Source: Maratus speciosus (taxonomy: Eukaryota > Arthropoda > Arachnida > Araneae > Salticidae). From it: 64,000 bases of DNA. Numbering within the stretch: the stretch's first letter is position 1; each line of letters opens with the position of its first letter. Position numbers and translations under genes: made by a program. Below, piece by piece: positions 35,310-46,933 of this stretch. The stretch is taken from NCBI GenBank assembly GCA_963932465.1, contig OZ010799.1:161630761-161694760 (forward strand), in the 5' to 3' direction. The notes beneath the pieces were generated by a model that saw only the letters and a list, made by a program, of their open reading frames with translations, had not been told where the DNA came from and did no database searches.

Positions 35310-36105
35310 TAAAGAAGAAAGAAAAATCATGCGTTAAGCATAGAATCTAAAACTCTTTCCAACACATCCTGAATGCTTTAACAAAACTTCGTTATTTAGG
35401 GAAATAAGGTAAATAAGATAACGTTACTTCTTAGATATCCCGTCGACCAATTTCGCCAAATTATATAAATTGCCAAATCAATAGTAAAACATTAATAAAA
35501 ATACAAATAAAACGTCGAATTAATGGTTTTATTGGCCATTATTGGCATTTAATTAATTAATTAATGGCAACCATTATTGGAAATTAATCTTACAATTTGG
35601 CGACAGTAATTTGGTCGACGGGATAACTAAGAAGTACCAAGATAACTAAGTAAACATTTTAGAAAACGCATAAAAAAACTTAAAAATTGATTTCAGCAGT
35701 TACCGTCCATAGACAATAGTACCGTTATTACATGACACTATTTAGCCAAAATTTAATTTAAACTACTCTTAAAACTACTGAAATCCCATTTCCAGATATT
35801 ATCATCCATAGACGGTTATGTATCCAATTCTTTGCGTGACCCTGTATATCATTTTATCTATATTCCACAAACATTTCTTAAGAAACTAAATGCAATTCAG
35901 CGTAAAAATTCATAAATCCTTTAAAAACCACCTTTAAGCTTCTCATACTCAATAACCCTTACGAAATCTTTTGTGTAGTCCTGCATATGAACTATAGCAT
36001 TTATACACACAGTATAGTATGCATAAATATAGTGAAACATAAAAGCGCATATCATAATTAAAAATGCATTTCTAGCAATCATTGCTTATGTACAATACTT
36101 CGGAG
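35310..36105 (+). repeat. Second locus of the 128-bp satellite family (unamplified)
   Basis: The left flank matches 8280-8370. Boundaries TTTGCGTGACCCTGTATATC (35832) and TTGTGTAGTCCTGCATATG (35969) delimit diverged monomers, and GCGCATATCATAATTAAAAA matches the 128-bp unit. Instead of seven near-identical copies, this locus has old single monomers plus an inserted inverted-repeat element. Confidence 0.6.
35418..35653. mobile_element. Inverted-repeat element with ATCCCGTCGACCAA ends
   Basis: TTACTTCTTAGATATCCCGT and, inverted, ACGGGATAACTAAGAAGTAC give TIRs of about 40 bp, followed by CGACCAATTTCGCCAAATT. A decayed relative lies at 60320-60570. The TSD is unclear. Confidence 0.65.
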
Positions 36106-36204
36106 AAAAGTTTCTTGGCGAGAAAGAAGTTTGCCAACGTATTTTCTGGCAACCTATTTACTGCTTCATACTCACAAGCAATTTTTTCCATATGTATACA
36201 ATTT

Positions 36205-36419
36205 GGCACAGATGTCATATACGCCCCATATTGGTGCGATTTATTTCCGACGCCAATTTGGCGAAAACATCAACAGCATAAACAACATTCGGGTTACCAT
36301 TACAAGCAAAATAACGACACTTTGGCGCCACTTAAGTAGCAGGTGCGTATATGACATCGGCGTCAAAAAAAAAAAAAAAAAAAAATCGCGCCAACATGGG
36401 CGTATATGACATCTGTGCC
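36205..36419 (+). mobile_element. Palindromic MITE P3, 215 bp
   Basis: GGCACAGATGTCATATACGC to ATATGACATCTGTGCC, with flanks TACAATTT and GACAATTT (7 of 8). An expanded A-run (36365-36385) sits in the right arm. Confidence 0.85.
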
Positions 36420-36489
36420 GACAATTTAATATAAAAAAAGCTATTTACCCACTATTTACCCATTTTTATAAAGAAACAGAAGTAATTTT

Positions 36490-36696
36490 GGTACTGATGT
36501 CATATTCGCCCCATATTGGCGCGATTTTTTTCAGTTGCCAATTTGGCGAAAATATCAGCAGCATAAACAACATAATCCGGGTTACCACATCAAGCAAAAT
36601 AACGACACTTTGGCTCAAGTTAAGTACCTGTTGCCTATATGATATTGGCGACAGAAAAAAATCGCGCCATTATGGTGCGAATATGACATCTGTTCC
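36490..36696 (+). mobile_element. Palindromic MITE P4, 207 bp
   Basis: GGTACTGATGTCATATTCGC to ATATGACATCTGTTCC, with flanks GTAATTTT and GAAATTTT (7 of 8). Confidence 0.85.
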
Positions 36697-36704
36697 GAAA
36701 TTTT

Positions 36705-37209
36705 TGCGCAGATGTCATATACGCATGGGGGTTGGAAAGATTTTTCTATGACGCCAATTTGGCAGAAATCTCGCTTTCGAATACCAGTTACTTATATATT
36801 TTTCAATTATTTGCTATCATTTTGAAAAGGAAATAACTATAAATAAATAAAAGTTTGAATAATAACTATAGAACAAAGCAGGGCACAGATGTCATATTCG
36901 CCCCATATTGGCGCGATTTTTTTCTGACGCCAATGTCATATACGCAACGGGTACTTAACTGGCGCCAAAGTGTCGTTATTTTGATTGATGTGGTAACCCG
37001 GATTATGTTGTTTATGCTGTTGATGTTTTCGCCAAATTACCAACCGAAACAAATTGCGCCAATATGGGGCGAATATGACATCTGTGCCCAAAGCAGTTTA
37101 TATAATTCAAAAACAAAAAATAAAAGTAAATAATCAATTTATTAATAAATAAAAAACAATAGTCGGGTTACCATAGCAGGAAAAATAACGCCAGTTAGGT
37201 ATCCCTGTT
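36705..37209 (+). mobile_element. Long-form GGCACAGATGTCA element, carrying MITE P5
   Basis: Starts GCGCAGATGTCATATACGC and ends GAAATCTGTGCC. The interior (AACTATAGAACAAAGCAG ... AATTTATTAATAAATAAA) is also found in the truncated copies at 23870 and, inverted, 59709. Without P5 and one TSD it is about 290 bp. Confidence 0.6.
36882..37088 (-). mobile_element. Palindromic MITE P5, nested in the long form
   Basis: GGCACAGATGTCATATTCGC to ATATGACATCTGTGCC, with a perfect 8-bp direct repeat CAAAGCAG (36874-36881 and 37089-37096). The long-form copy at 23.93 kb reads ACTATAGCAAAAAACAATTT without an insertion. Confidence 0.9.
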
Positions 37210-37440
37210 CATATCTGAAATCTGTGCCGTAATTTGTATATAAAAAAATATATATATTTAGAAACGATTTTTTATGCATATAAGTGCATATATAAACAAA
37301 GATAAAAGTTCATCAGATTTGTTTTCATAGCTGTTTATATATTTTCGCAACATATCTCACTTTCTGATGCCCGAATCGCGCCAAGCTTTTCTTAAAAATG
37401 AGCTATAATGGAAAAGTACTTAAATAAATAATTAACAGAA
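37210..37440 (+). repeat. Dispersed repeat Y, empty-site copy
   Basis: TTTGTTTTCATAGCTGTTTA and ATCTCACTTTCTGATGCCCG match 34313-34712. AATGGAAAAGTACTT (near 37407) contains the unduplicated P1 target. Confidence 0.6.
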
Positions 37441-38630
37441 ATAAGAAATTATACAAACTAAAACTTTTTATTTCGAGATCAAAGCATTGTTTTTAATTTC
37501 GATTAAAAAATACATATATCCTTGGATAACTTCAATTGAAATTAGTTTCACAGCTTAATATCTCGTTCCATAAACCTAAACAAACACAAGTGATTCATTC
37601 ATCGTGAAACGTCAAAAATATTAAATCATTGAGGTAATCATTCACAAAGTAAGCTCTCCAATAATCAATGGGCAATATTCTAATCACGTCATAGTAGGTA
37701 AAATGGTGGCGGTATCGTTTGTTTATGGTTTGTAATCACAAAGATTTAATTTTGCAATGTCTCTTAGTTACATTATTTTATTGTCATATTTATGAGCTCA
37801 GAACAAAAGCCTATTTTTTCATTATTTAGTTATTAAAGACGGAAAAAAATCATAAATGCATGATTTGAAAATTTTAAATAATTTTCTTTCTTAATACTAA
37901 AAAATAACATCGGGAAGTAACAGCGAGTTTAAGTTAAATAAGTTTAACTGTTTAAGTATGTTGTATTGTTCAAAATAACTGTATTTATTAGATTTCAGTA
38001 CTCAACATCAGGGCCCGATTAAACTTTGAAGTTAGAGGAATTACAATGTCATTTCAGGACCTTTCTTTTGGAGAAGCTTTTCTAAATTCCATATATACAT
38101 GGAAAATCTTCAGTGTTAGAAATATTATTCCTAGGACGCACATAACACGAGAACGGCCTCCAATTTTACACAAGTTTTTGAAAGCTACTTTATATCAGAA
38201 ATTGTACTAAAAACTGGTTACTTTTTTGTTATAGCGCCCACACTATTAGGATTATGACAAGTTGCAGCCAATTTCGCCAACTTCGTAACCAAGATCGTGA
38301 AGCACACACATATAATACCATATAATACCATTTCATGAAATCGTATACGATAATTTAATAGTTTTTAAGCTTACTTCAAGTGTGTTATTTATTTATTTTT
38401 AAGGCTCAACAATCTAAATTGTCCAATATATGAATTAAAAAAAAATGTAAACAAAGATTGAATAGACATGACCGCAAAAAGCCTCAAATCTGCATAACAC
38501 TTGGAACCAAACTGTGCAGATTAGTGGTCTTCTACTGTACACAGTTTTTCATAAATGTGTTTCGTTCTTAAAATGTGTTATTTTCATCTATTACTGCGGA
38601 ACAAGCGAGAAAACTCATATTCTTGCACAC
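37441..38630. other. No feature recognised
   Basis: About 1.2 kb of AT-rich sequence without visible repeats or coding frames. Confidence 0.4.
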
Positions 38631-39330
38631 GAGTTGTATATATCATTATATCTAAATGTCCGTCATTTTTGACGGGCTACCTTTCTAGTAAGTATATATT
38701 GGATGATTGAAAATAGTGGTTATGATGATTTTGTCATAAACCGTTGACAAAGAAAGGTAGACCAGTTACAAAAGGTATTCAAATCAGGGACAGCACTTAC
38801 ATATGGCATTTTTTAAAGAGAATATGTACATAGAAAAATACGAAATTAAATTTTTTATATGGCGCGTGACCACTATAAGTTATATTTAGAAACATTTTTC
38901 GGGTAGTCTCAGAAAAAAGAAAAATAAAAAAAGTTAGGATTCCATATTTCTACTATCGAAATTCCCTTAGAAGATTTAGAAGAATTTATATGGAAGGTAA
39001 TGTGATAAGAGTTTAATTTTTGATATTTTAGATAGAAGAAAAAGTACACATACAGATTAAAGTATCATAAAAACTGAAAAATATTATCGTCACAAAATGT
39101 TATAATATCCGCCTTATATTATAATCCATGTTGAGGATCTGTAAAATGCATTAGCCTATTTGTATTAATAAGCGTAATAATTCAACTTTTAAAACTGTCA
39201 GTTACTACCAGACGTAAAATAACAAAAAAAAAGCAGTCAGGATTTCATATTGTTACTACTTGAATTCCCCTAGAACATTTAGACAAATTTTTATATCGAA
39301 GAAAATGTGATATTTTAGCTAGAGTGTACT

Positions 39331-39490
39331 CAGTGGTGGAAAATTGGCGCAGAGGAGGAGCCTATTGACACCACTAAATTTTAGTAGAATTTTTCGTCTT
39401 ATCTAATGACAGTTTTTATTAAGATGAAGAATACCATAAAATATTAGTGGTGTCAATAGGCTCCTCCTCTGCGCCAATTTTCCACCACTG
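39331..39490. mobile_element. hAT-like MITE, 160 bp, CAGTGGTGG ends
   Basis: CAGTGGTGGAAAATTGGCGC begins TIRs of more than 35 bp that match perfectly, flanked by a perfect 8-bp direct repeat AGTGTACT (39323-39330 and 39491-39498). The lack of mutations suggests recent insertion. Confidence 0.93.
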
Positions 39491-39742
39491 AGTGTACTTG
39501 ATGATACTTTAGATAGAATAAAAGCACACATAGCGATTAAAACATCATAAAACCGGAAAATTATTATAGTCACAAAACGTTACACTAGACACCTATTATT
39601 ATATCCCATGCGGAAGATCTGTAAATTACATTAGCATTTATGCATTAATAAGTGCATTAATTCAATTATTATAATTATCAGTTACAGTTATTACCAGGCG
39701 TAAAATAACAACAACAAACTAGTCGGATGTACCAATCCCAAA

Positions 39743-40642
39743 ACTTTCTGCTATCTCCTACATATTAATACTTCAAAATTCGCTATCACACTGCCAAAAT
39801 TAAATGGCAATCTATGCATCTCATGAGGATTCTAACGATATGAAATTCCGTGCATTAGTTCTTGAGATACGACTAACGCTGAAATCATCTAAATTCAGCA
39901 AAATGCTGCCTAGCAGCGCCACCTATTGGGTGATTTATACCAAATCCTAATCAGCAACAATTTATGTCAACGTCTGACTGAATCTGAAGTTTGGAGAAAA
40001 TCCATACATTAGTTTTTGAGATAGAGCAATAGCGAAAATCGTGAAAATTTTTGCATAGCAGCGCCACCTATTGGGTGATTAACACAAAAACCTAATTAAC
40101 AACAACTTGTGTCAACATACAACTAAATCTGAAGTTAGATGAAAATTGGTCCATTAGCTCTATTGATAGAGCTATTGAGGCAATCGTGGAAAAGGCAGCA
40201 AAGAAGCGCCACCTTTTGGGCGATTTACACCAACACCTAATCAGTAGCAAGTCATATCAAGGACTAACTTAATCTGAAGTTTGATGAAAATCCGTGCGTT
40301 AGTTCTTAAGATAGAGCTATTGGGGAAATCGTGTAAATCCTGCAAAATTCATCATAACAGCGCCACCTATAGGGCGATTTACACCAAAACGTAATCATCA
40401 TCAATTCATATTAAGGGCTAACTGAATCTGAAGTTTGATCAGAATCCGTGCATTAGTTCTTGAGATAGAGCTATTGCGAAAATCGTGAAAAATGCAGCAT
40501 TGCAGCGCCACCTGTTGAGCGATTTACACCAAAAACTAATCAGCATCAATTTGTATTAGGCACTAACTGAATATCATTTTTTATTAAATTCCGTGCATTA
40601 GTTCTTGAGATAGAGCGCCCACAAAATTTGTGTCACATACAC

Positions 40643-40676
<34 letters not shown>

Positions 40677-40816
40677 TCACAGAGTCACAGACAGACATTT
40701 TGTAAAAACATGTTTTTTGGAATCTCTGACCCCTAAAACGTGTAAATCCGTCGAAAACCGGAATTCGAATATTTTCATGAATCCAATACTTTCTTCTTGT
40801 AAAGATAGAAGAAAGT
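39743..40816 (+). mobile_element. Element with five ~145-bp subrepeats and a 3' hairpin
   Basis: AGCGCCACC recurs at 39915, 40060, 40205, 40359 and 40504 (spacing 145, 145, 154, 145), with ATCTGAAGTTTG(A/G) and TTAGTTCTTGAGATAGAGC in each unit. A CAGA run (about 40647-40676) follows. The end folds as CTTTCTTCT ... AGAAGAAAG. The left end ACTTTCTGCTATC is an approximate inverse of the right end GATAGAAGAAAGT. It sits inside family X. Confidence 0.65.
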
Positions 40817-41316
40817 AAAAACAGTCAGAATTTCCTACTCAAATTTCCCCTAGAAGGTATAGAATAATTTACATAGAAGAAAATGAGATATTTTAGCTGG
40901 AGTTTATTTTATGATATTTTACACAGAAGAAAAAGTACACATAGTGATTTCAGCATCATAAAAACTGAAAAATATTATAGTCAAAAACAGACACCTAAAA
41001 CACACACCTAACATTACATCTCATGCCGATGATCTGTAAAATACTTTAGTCTATCTCGATTAAGTGTAATAATTAAGTTATTATAATTGTCAGTTATTAC
41101 CAGACGTGGAATAATATGGAACTTCAGTGTTCGTCAAAACATATTGGTTCGCAATAGATGATAAGTGTATATCGGATCAGGTGATTCCAAATAACGGTTA
41201 TGGCGATTATCTCATAAAACGTTGATGACAGAAAGGTAGACCCAATTACAAAAGTACGCAAATCAACTGCAGCATTTCCAAATGGCATTTATTTTGAAAG
41301 GGAATATCTACCCTAT

Positions 41317-41561
41317 CAGTGGCGTGGCGTGAAAATTTTCGGTGGTCATCTATATTATTTAAGTTTGTGGTGAAAAATTATTAACTCTAAAATTCAATGG
41401 TTGAATGTTCAAAAAAGAAACTTTAAATCTTACCTTCACTTATACATGAACTCCAAATGTTCTGCTAAAACTGGATCGTAGAGTTTTAAAAGCTTATTAA
41501 GAGTTTTAAAATATTGCTTGGTCATCGCCGCATCCAGCGATGACATGACGCCACGCCACTG
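41317..41561. mobile_element. hAT-like MITE, 245 bp, CAGTGGCGTGGCG ends
   Basis: CAGTGGCGTGGCGTGA and its inverse TGACGCCACGCCACTG bound it. The perfect 8-bp direct repeat TACCCTAT flanks it (41309-41316 and 41562-41569). Confidence 0.93.
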
Positions 41562-41843
41562 TACCCTATATATATAAAATCCTTATGAAACGAATGTATG
41601 AAACGAATTTATGAAACGATTCTATTAAACGATTGATTAAACAACTGATTATGTTTCCCTGCGATTTCTCCTAAAATACGGAATACTTTGCGATGAAATT
41701 AACATCAAAAATCCGTATTGATCCGCAGATCTCAAAACTGGTATTAGAATTTTTCAATTAGTTTTCGAAATATTAATTTTTTTCTAATTTTATATACTTT
41801 TCTCTAATGATGGCAACTCATATTTTAATCATAACAGACATTT

Positions 41844-41895
41844 TTTTTTCATCTATACTCATCTATACTCATACTCATACTCATACTCATACTCA
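41844..41895 (+). repeat. CATACT/CATCTATACT microsatellite at a Helitron 5' end
   Basis: Repeated CATCTATACT and CATACT units lead directly into the 5' terminus TCTATACTCC at 41896. A similar doubled CTTCTATACTCATCTATACT stands before the next 5' end at 43865. The microsatellite may have grown from the Helitron terminus. Confidence 0.8.
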
Positions 41896-43864
41896 TCTAT
41901 ACTCCTATTATAAAGAGGAAAAAATTGTTTATTTGTCGTAGATAAGCTCTGGAACTACCGAACCGATTCCAAAAGTAATGGTATCAAAATGAGGGTGTTA
42001 GTCCAACTTAGAACATAGGCTATATCTCATCTTCGTGTCACTGTCCAAAAGGGGGTGCCGGAGCAAAAAACGTTCTAAAAGTGCGATTTTTGTGTTACTG
42101 AAAGGCCTAGAATTATGAAATTTGGAATATTAGTTACTTATTAAATATAAATGATGTCTAATAGCAGTTCTTAAACAATTCGAAATTTAAAAGGGTTGAA
42201 AATGCACAAAAAGCGTTCTAAAAAACGTTCTAAATGGTAGTTTCAACATAATCTCAGGTAATACCAAACCGATTTTTAAATTGTTGGTGTCAAAATGATG
42301 GTGACAACGCTTGCTGAAAGATAGGCTGTATTTGATGTCGGTGCCACTACCCCAAAGGGGGTGCAGGAGCAAAAAGCGTTCTAAAAATGCGATTTATGTG
42401 TTACTGAAGGCCCTAGAAATATGAAATTTGGAATATTAGTTACTTATTAGATATAAATGATGTCTAAGAGCAGTTCTTAAACATTTCTAAATTTAAAATG
42501 GTTGAAAATGCACAAAAAGCGTTCTAAAAAACGTTCTAAATGGTAGTTTTTATATAATCTCAAGAAATACCAAACCGATTAAAAAAGTATTGGTGTCAAA
42601 ATGATGGTGACAACGCTTGCTCCACGATAGGCTAAATTTAGGTCGGTGCCACTACCCCAAAGGGGGTGCAGGAGCAAAAAACGTTCTAAAAATGCGGTTT
42701 TTGTGTTACTGAAGGCCCTAGAAATATGAAATTTGAAATATTAGCTACTTATTTGATATAAATGATTTCTAAAAACAGTTCTTAAACAATTCGAAATTTA
42801 AAAGGTGTGAAAATGCGCGAAAAGCGTTCTAAAAAACGTTCTAAATGGTGATTTCTACACAATCTCGGGAAACACCAAACCGATTTAAAAAATAATGGTG
42901 TCAAAATGATGGTGACAACCCTTGCTCCAACATAGGCTATGTTTTATGTCGGTGCCACTACCCCAAAGGGGGTGCAGGAGCAAAAAGCGTTCTAAAATTG
43001 CGATTTTTGTGTTACTGAAGGGCCTAGAAATATGAAGTTTGAAATATTAGCTACTTATTAGATATAAAGTATTTCTAAGAACAGTTCTTAAACAATTCGA
43101 AATTTAAAAGGGGTGAAAATGTGCGAAAAGCGTTCTAAAAAACGTTCTACATGGCGGTTTCCACACAATCTCAGGAAATACCGAACCGATTTAAAAAATA
43201 ATGGCGTCAAAATGATGGTGACAATCCTTACTCCAACATGGGCTATGTTTTATGTCGGTGCCACTACCCCAAAGGGGGTGCAGGAGAAAAACGTTCTAAA
43301 TTGCGGTTTTTGCATTACGGAAGAGCCTAGAATCGTGAAATTTGGAATGGTAGTTAGTTATAAGATATCAATGATCTCTAACGACATTTCCTAAAAAAAT
43401 CGAAATTTAAAAGGGGGTCAAAATGCGCAAAAAGCGTTGTAAAAAGCGTTGTAAAAACGTTCGAAATTACGATTTCTATGCAATCTCAGGAAGTACTGAA
43501 CCGATTTGAAATATAATGGTGTAAAAATAATGGTGATTGATCTTGCTCCAAGATAGGCTATATTTTATACCGGTTTCCACTACCCCAGAGGAGTTGCAGG
43601 AGCAAAATGCGCGAAAAACGTTCTAAAAACGTTCTAAACGCCGATTTGTCAGCAATATCTCAGGAAAAATCAAACTGATTTCAAAAGTATTGTTAGGAAA
43701 TTGATGCTGACAGCCTCTGCTCTACCATAGACGCTAATTTATGTCGGTATCACTATCACCTAGACGTTGCAGAAGCAAAAAAGTGTTCTAAATCTCGATT
43801 TTTGTGATCGGTAGGGGTTAGCAATTTAAAATTAGGTAAGGTACATATTTATCTTCTATACTCA
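41896..43864 (+). mobile_element. Helitron family A, copy H1a (3'-truncated)
   Basis: 5' end TCTATACTCCTATTATAAAG. The interior is ~306-bp subrepeats: GTGC(A/C)GGAGC recurs at 42055, 42361, 42666, 42972 and 43279. It breaks off after AGGTAAGGTACATATTTAT, without the CTAG terminus, where H1b starts. Confidence 0.8.
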
Positions 43865-46800
43865 TCTATACTCCTATTATAAAGAGGAAAAAATTGTTTA
43901 TTTGTAGGAGGTAAGCTCTGGAACTATCGAACCGATTCCAAAATTAATGGTATCAAAATGATGGTGTTAGTCCAACTTAGAACATAGGCTATATTTTATG
44001 TCGGTGCCACTACTCCAAAGGGGGTGTAGGAGCAAAAAACGTTCTAAAAATGCGATTTTAGCGTTACTGAAGGGCCTTGAAATATGAAATTTTGCATATT
44101 AGTTACTTATAAGATATAAATGATGTCTAAGAACAGTTCTTAAACAATTCGAAATTTAAAAGGGTTGAAAATGCACAAAAAGCGTTCTAAAAAACGTTCT
44201 AAATGGTAGTTTCTACACAATCTCGGGAAATACCAAACCGATTTAAAAAATATTGGTGTCATAATGATGGTGACAACGCTTGCTCCAAGATAGGCTATGT
44301 TTTATGTCGGTGTCACTACCCCAAAGGGGTTGCAGGAGCAAAAAACTTTCTAAAAATGCGATTTATGTGTTACTGAAGGGCTTAGAAATATGAAATTTGA
44401 AATATTAGCTACTTATTAGATATAAAGGATTTCTAAGAACAGTTCTTAAACAATTCGAAATTTGAAAGTGGTGAAAATGCGCGAAAATCGTTCTAAAAAA
44501 CGTTCTAAATGGTGGTTCCTACACAATCTCAGGAAATACCAAAACGATTTACAAAATAATGGTGTCAAAATAAGGGTGTCAAAATGACGATGACAACCCT
44601 TGCTCCAACATAGGCTATGTTTTATGTCGGTGCCACTACCCGAAAGGGGGTGCAGGAGCAAAAAACGTTCTAAAAATGCGATTTTTGCGTTACCGAAGGG
44701 CCTAGAAATATGAAATTTGAAATATTAGCTACTTATTAGATATAAAGGTTAAGAATTTAACCTTATTAGATATAAAGGTTTCTAAGAACAGTTCTTAAAC
44801 AATTCAGAATTTGAAAGGGATGAAAATGCGCAAAAATCGTTCTAAAAAACGTTCTAAATGGTGGTTTCGACACAATCACAGGAAATACCAAACCGATCTA
44901 AAAAATAATGGCGTCAAAATGATCGTGACACCCTTGCTCCAACATAGGCGATAATTATGTTGGTGCCACTACCCCAAAGGGGGTGCAGGAGAAAAACGTT
45001 CAAAATTGCGGCTTTTGCGTTACGGACGGGCCTAGAATCGTGAAATTTGGAATGGTAGTTAGTTATAAGATATCAATGATCTCTAAGGACATTTCCTAAA
45101 AAATTTGAAATTTAAAAGGGGGTCAAAATGCGCAAAAAGCGTTGTAAAAAACTTTCTAAATTGAGATTTCTATGCAATCTCAGGAAGTACTGAACCGATT
45201 TCAAATATAATGGTGTAAAAATGATGGTGACAGATCTTGCTCCAAGATAGGCTATATTTTATATCTGTTTCCACTACCCCAGAGGAGATGCAGGAGCAAA
45301 ATGCGCGAAAAGCGTTCTAAAAACGTTCTAAATGCCGATTTGTCGGCAATATCTCAGGAAGAATTAATCTGATTTCAAACGTAATGGTAGGAAATTGATG
45401 CTGACTTCTGACCTCTGCTCTAACATAGACACTATTTTATGTCGGTATCACTATCACCAAGACGTTGCAGGAGCAAAAAAGCGTTCTAAATTTCGATTTT
45501 TGTGATCGGTAGGGGCTAGCAACTTAAAATTAGGCAAGGTACATATTTATTAGATATAAATGATCTTTAAGAACAGTTTCGAAAAAATTGGAAATTTAAA
45601 AAGAGGGGAAAATGCGCGAAATGCGTCCTAAAAACGTTCTAAATTGCGATTTCTACTCAATCTAAGGAAATACCAAAGCTATTTCAAAAGTAATTGTTGC
45701 ATATCAATGGTGACAGTCCCTGCTATAACATGGGTTATATTTTATGTTGCTGTCACTACCATCTGAGGGTTGCAAAAGCAAAACATCTTCTAATTTGCGT
45801 TTTCTTCACAACTGAGGGGTCTAACACTTTGAAGTATGGCATGGTATTTACTTACAAGATGCAACTGCTTTCTAAGAACAGTCGACAGAAAATTCCAAAT
45901 TTAAAAAAATGAAGTGAGTGAAAAGCGTTATAAATTAAAATTTTTAAGCAAACTTAAGAATTACCATACCGATAAAAAAAATAATGATGACAAATTTTGG
46001 TGATAGAACCTGCTCAAACATAAGCTATATTTTATGTCTGTTCCACTACCACCAGAGGGTTGCAGGAGCTAAAAACTTTCTAAATTGCGATTTCTGTGTT
46101 ACTGAAAAGGCTAGAAACTTTAAATATGACATGGTAGTTACTTATAAAATATAAATGCCATCGAAGGAACGTCGAAAATAAATTCGAATTAAAAAGGGGT
46201 GAAGCGAAGGGGAGGGGCTAAAAGCATTCTAAAAAAGTTCTAAATTACGATTCTATGCAATTTCAGGGAATATAAACCGATTATAAAAGTAATAGTTGCG
46301 AATCAATGGTAACAGTCTCTGATAATACACAGGCTATATTTTATGCCTGTGATTCTATCACCTGCGGTTCACAGGAACAACAAAAGTTCTAAAAAAGGGC
46401 TTTAAAAGCTTTTAAATTACGTTTCTGTGGATTATTAGGAAATAACAAACCGATTTCAAAATTAATGTTGGCAAATTAATGGTGACAGTTCCTGTTTCAA
46501 CATAGCCCTTTATGTTCAGAGAGGTGGTAGGACTTGGAATTTGACATGATGGTTAATTTTAAGACGTAAGAAGATGGTTTCTAAAAAATTCAAAACTTCA
46601 AATGAATACTGAAACGAGCGTATTAATTGAGCATAAAAGTTTCAAAATATTTTCTAAATTATCATTTATTTAGTTTTATTTCATTTTATTAATTTAAGTC
46701 TCATTTCTGCCATTGCAGTGTAATAATGATGTTTAATCAAACTGTGTTTTAAATAGTAATTTTTGAATTATTCCTATAAGTAATATGTACCTTTTAATAG

Positions 46801-46933
46801 AAAAAACTTTTAATAAAATATTACCTTTTATTAAAATAAAAATTGAGTTAGTACCTTTTAATAAAAATTAGACATATAAATATCACTTGGCATATTTCAA
46901 ATATTACGCGAGCAAAGCCGCGGGGTTTGCTAG
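43865..46933 (+). mobile_element. Helitron family A, copy H1b
   Basis: 5' end TCTATACTCCTATTATAAAG and 3' end GCGAGCAAAGCCGCGGGG then TTTGCTAG (46933), with AGCAAA and TTTGCT pairing as the terminal hairpin. It is made of degenerate ~306-bp subrepeats (CAAAAAGCGTTCTAAAAAAC, GGTGCCACTACCCCAAAGGG). No Rep/helicase frame. Frames of 60-90 codons recur only because the subrepeats do. Confidence 0.85.

Larger units (their letters stand above)
38640..41570 (+). repeat. Family X tandem array, interrupted three times
   Basis: The monomer order repeats: CCCTTAGAAGATTTAGAAGA-type start, CATAAAAACTGAAAAATATT, CTGTAAAATGCATTAGCC, GTCAGTTA(C)TACCAGACGT, then GGTTATG-CGATT and CATAAACCGTTGA-AG. The full monomer is about 0.6 kb. 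Interruptions are the hAT MITEs at 39331 and 41317 and the element at 39743. Further copies lie at 33470, 60860 and 62740. The class is unknown. Confidence 0.65.

Noticed and set aside
34562..37133. Several 65-155-codon frames on both strands
   Set aside because: They run across the palindromic MITEs, and the shared peptides come from the repeated TIRs, not from selection on protein.
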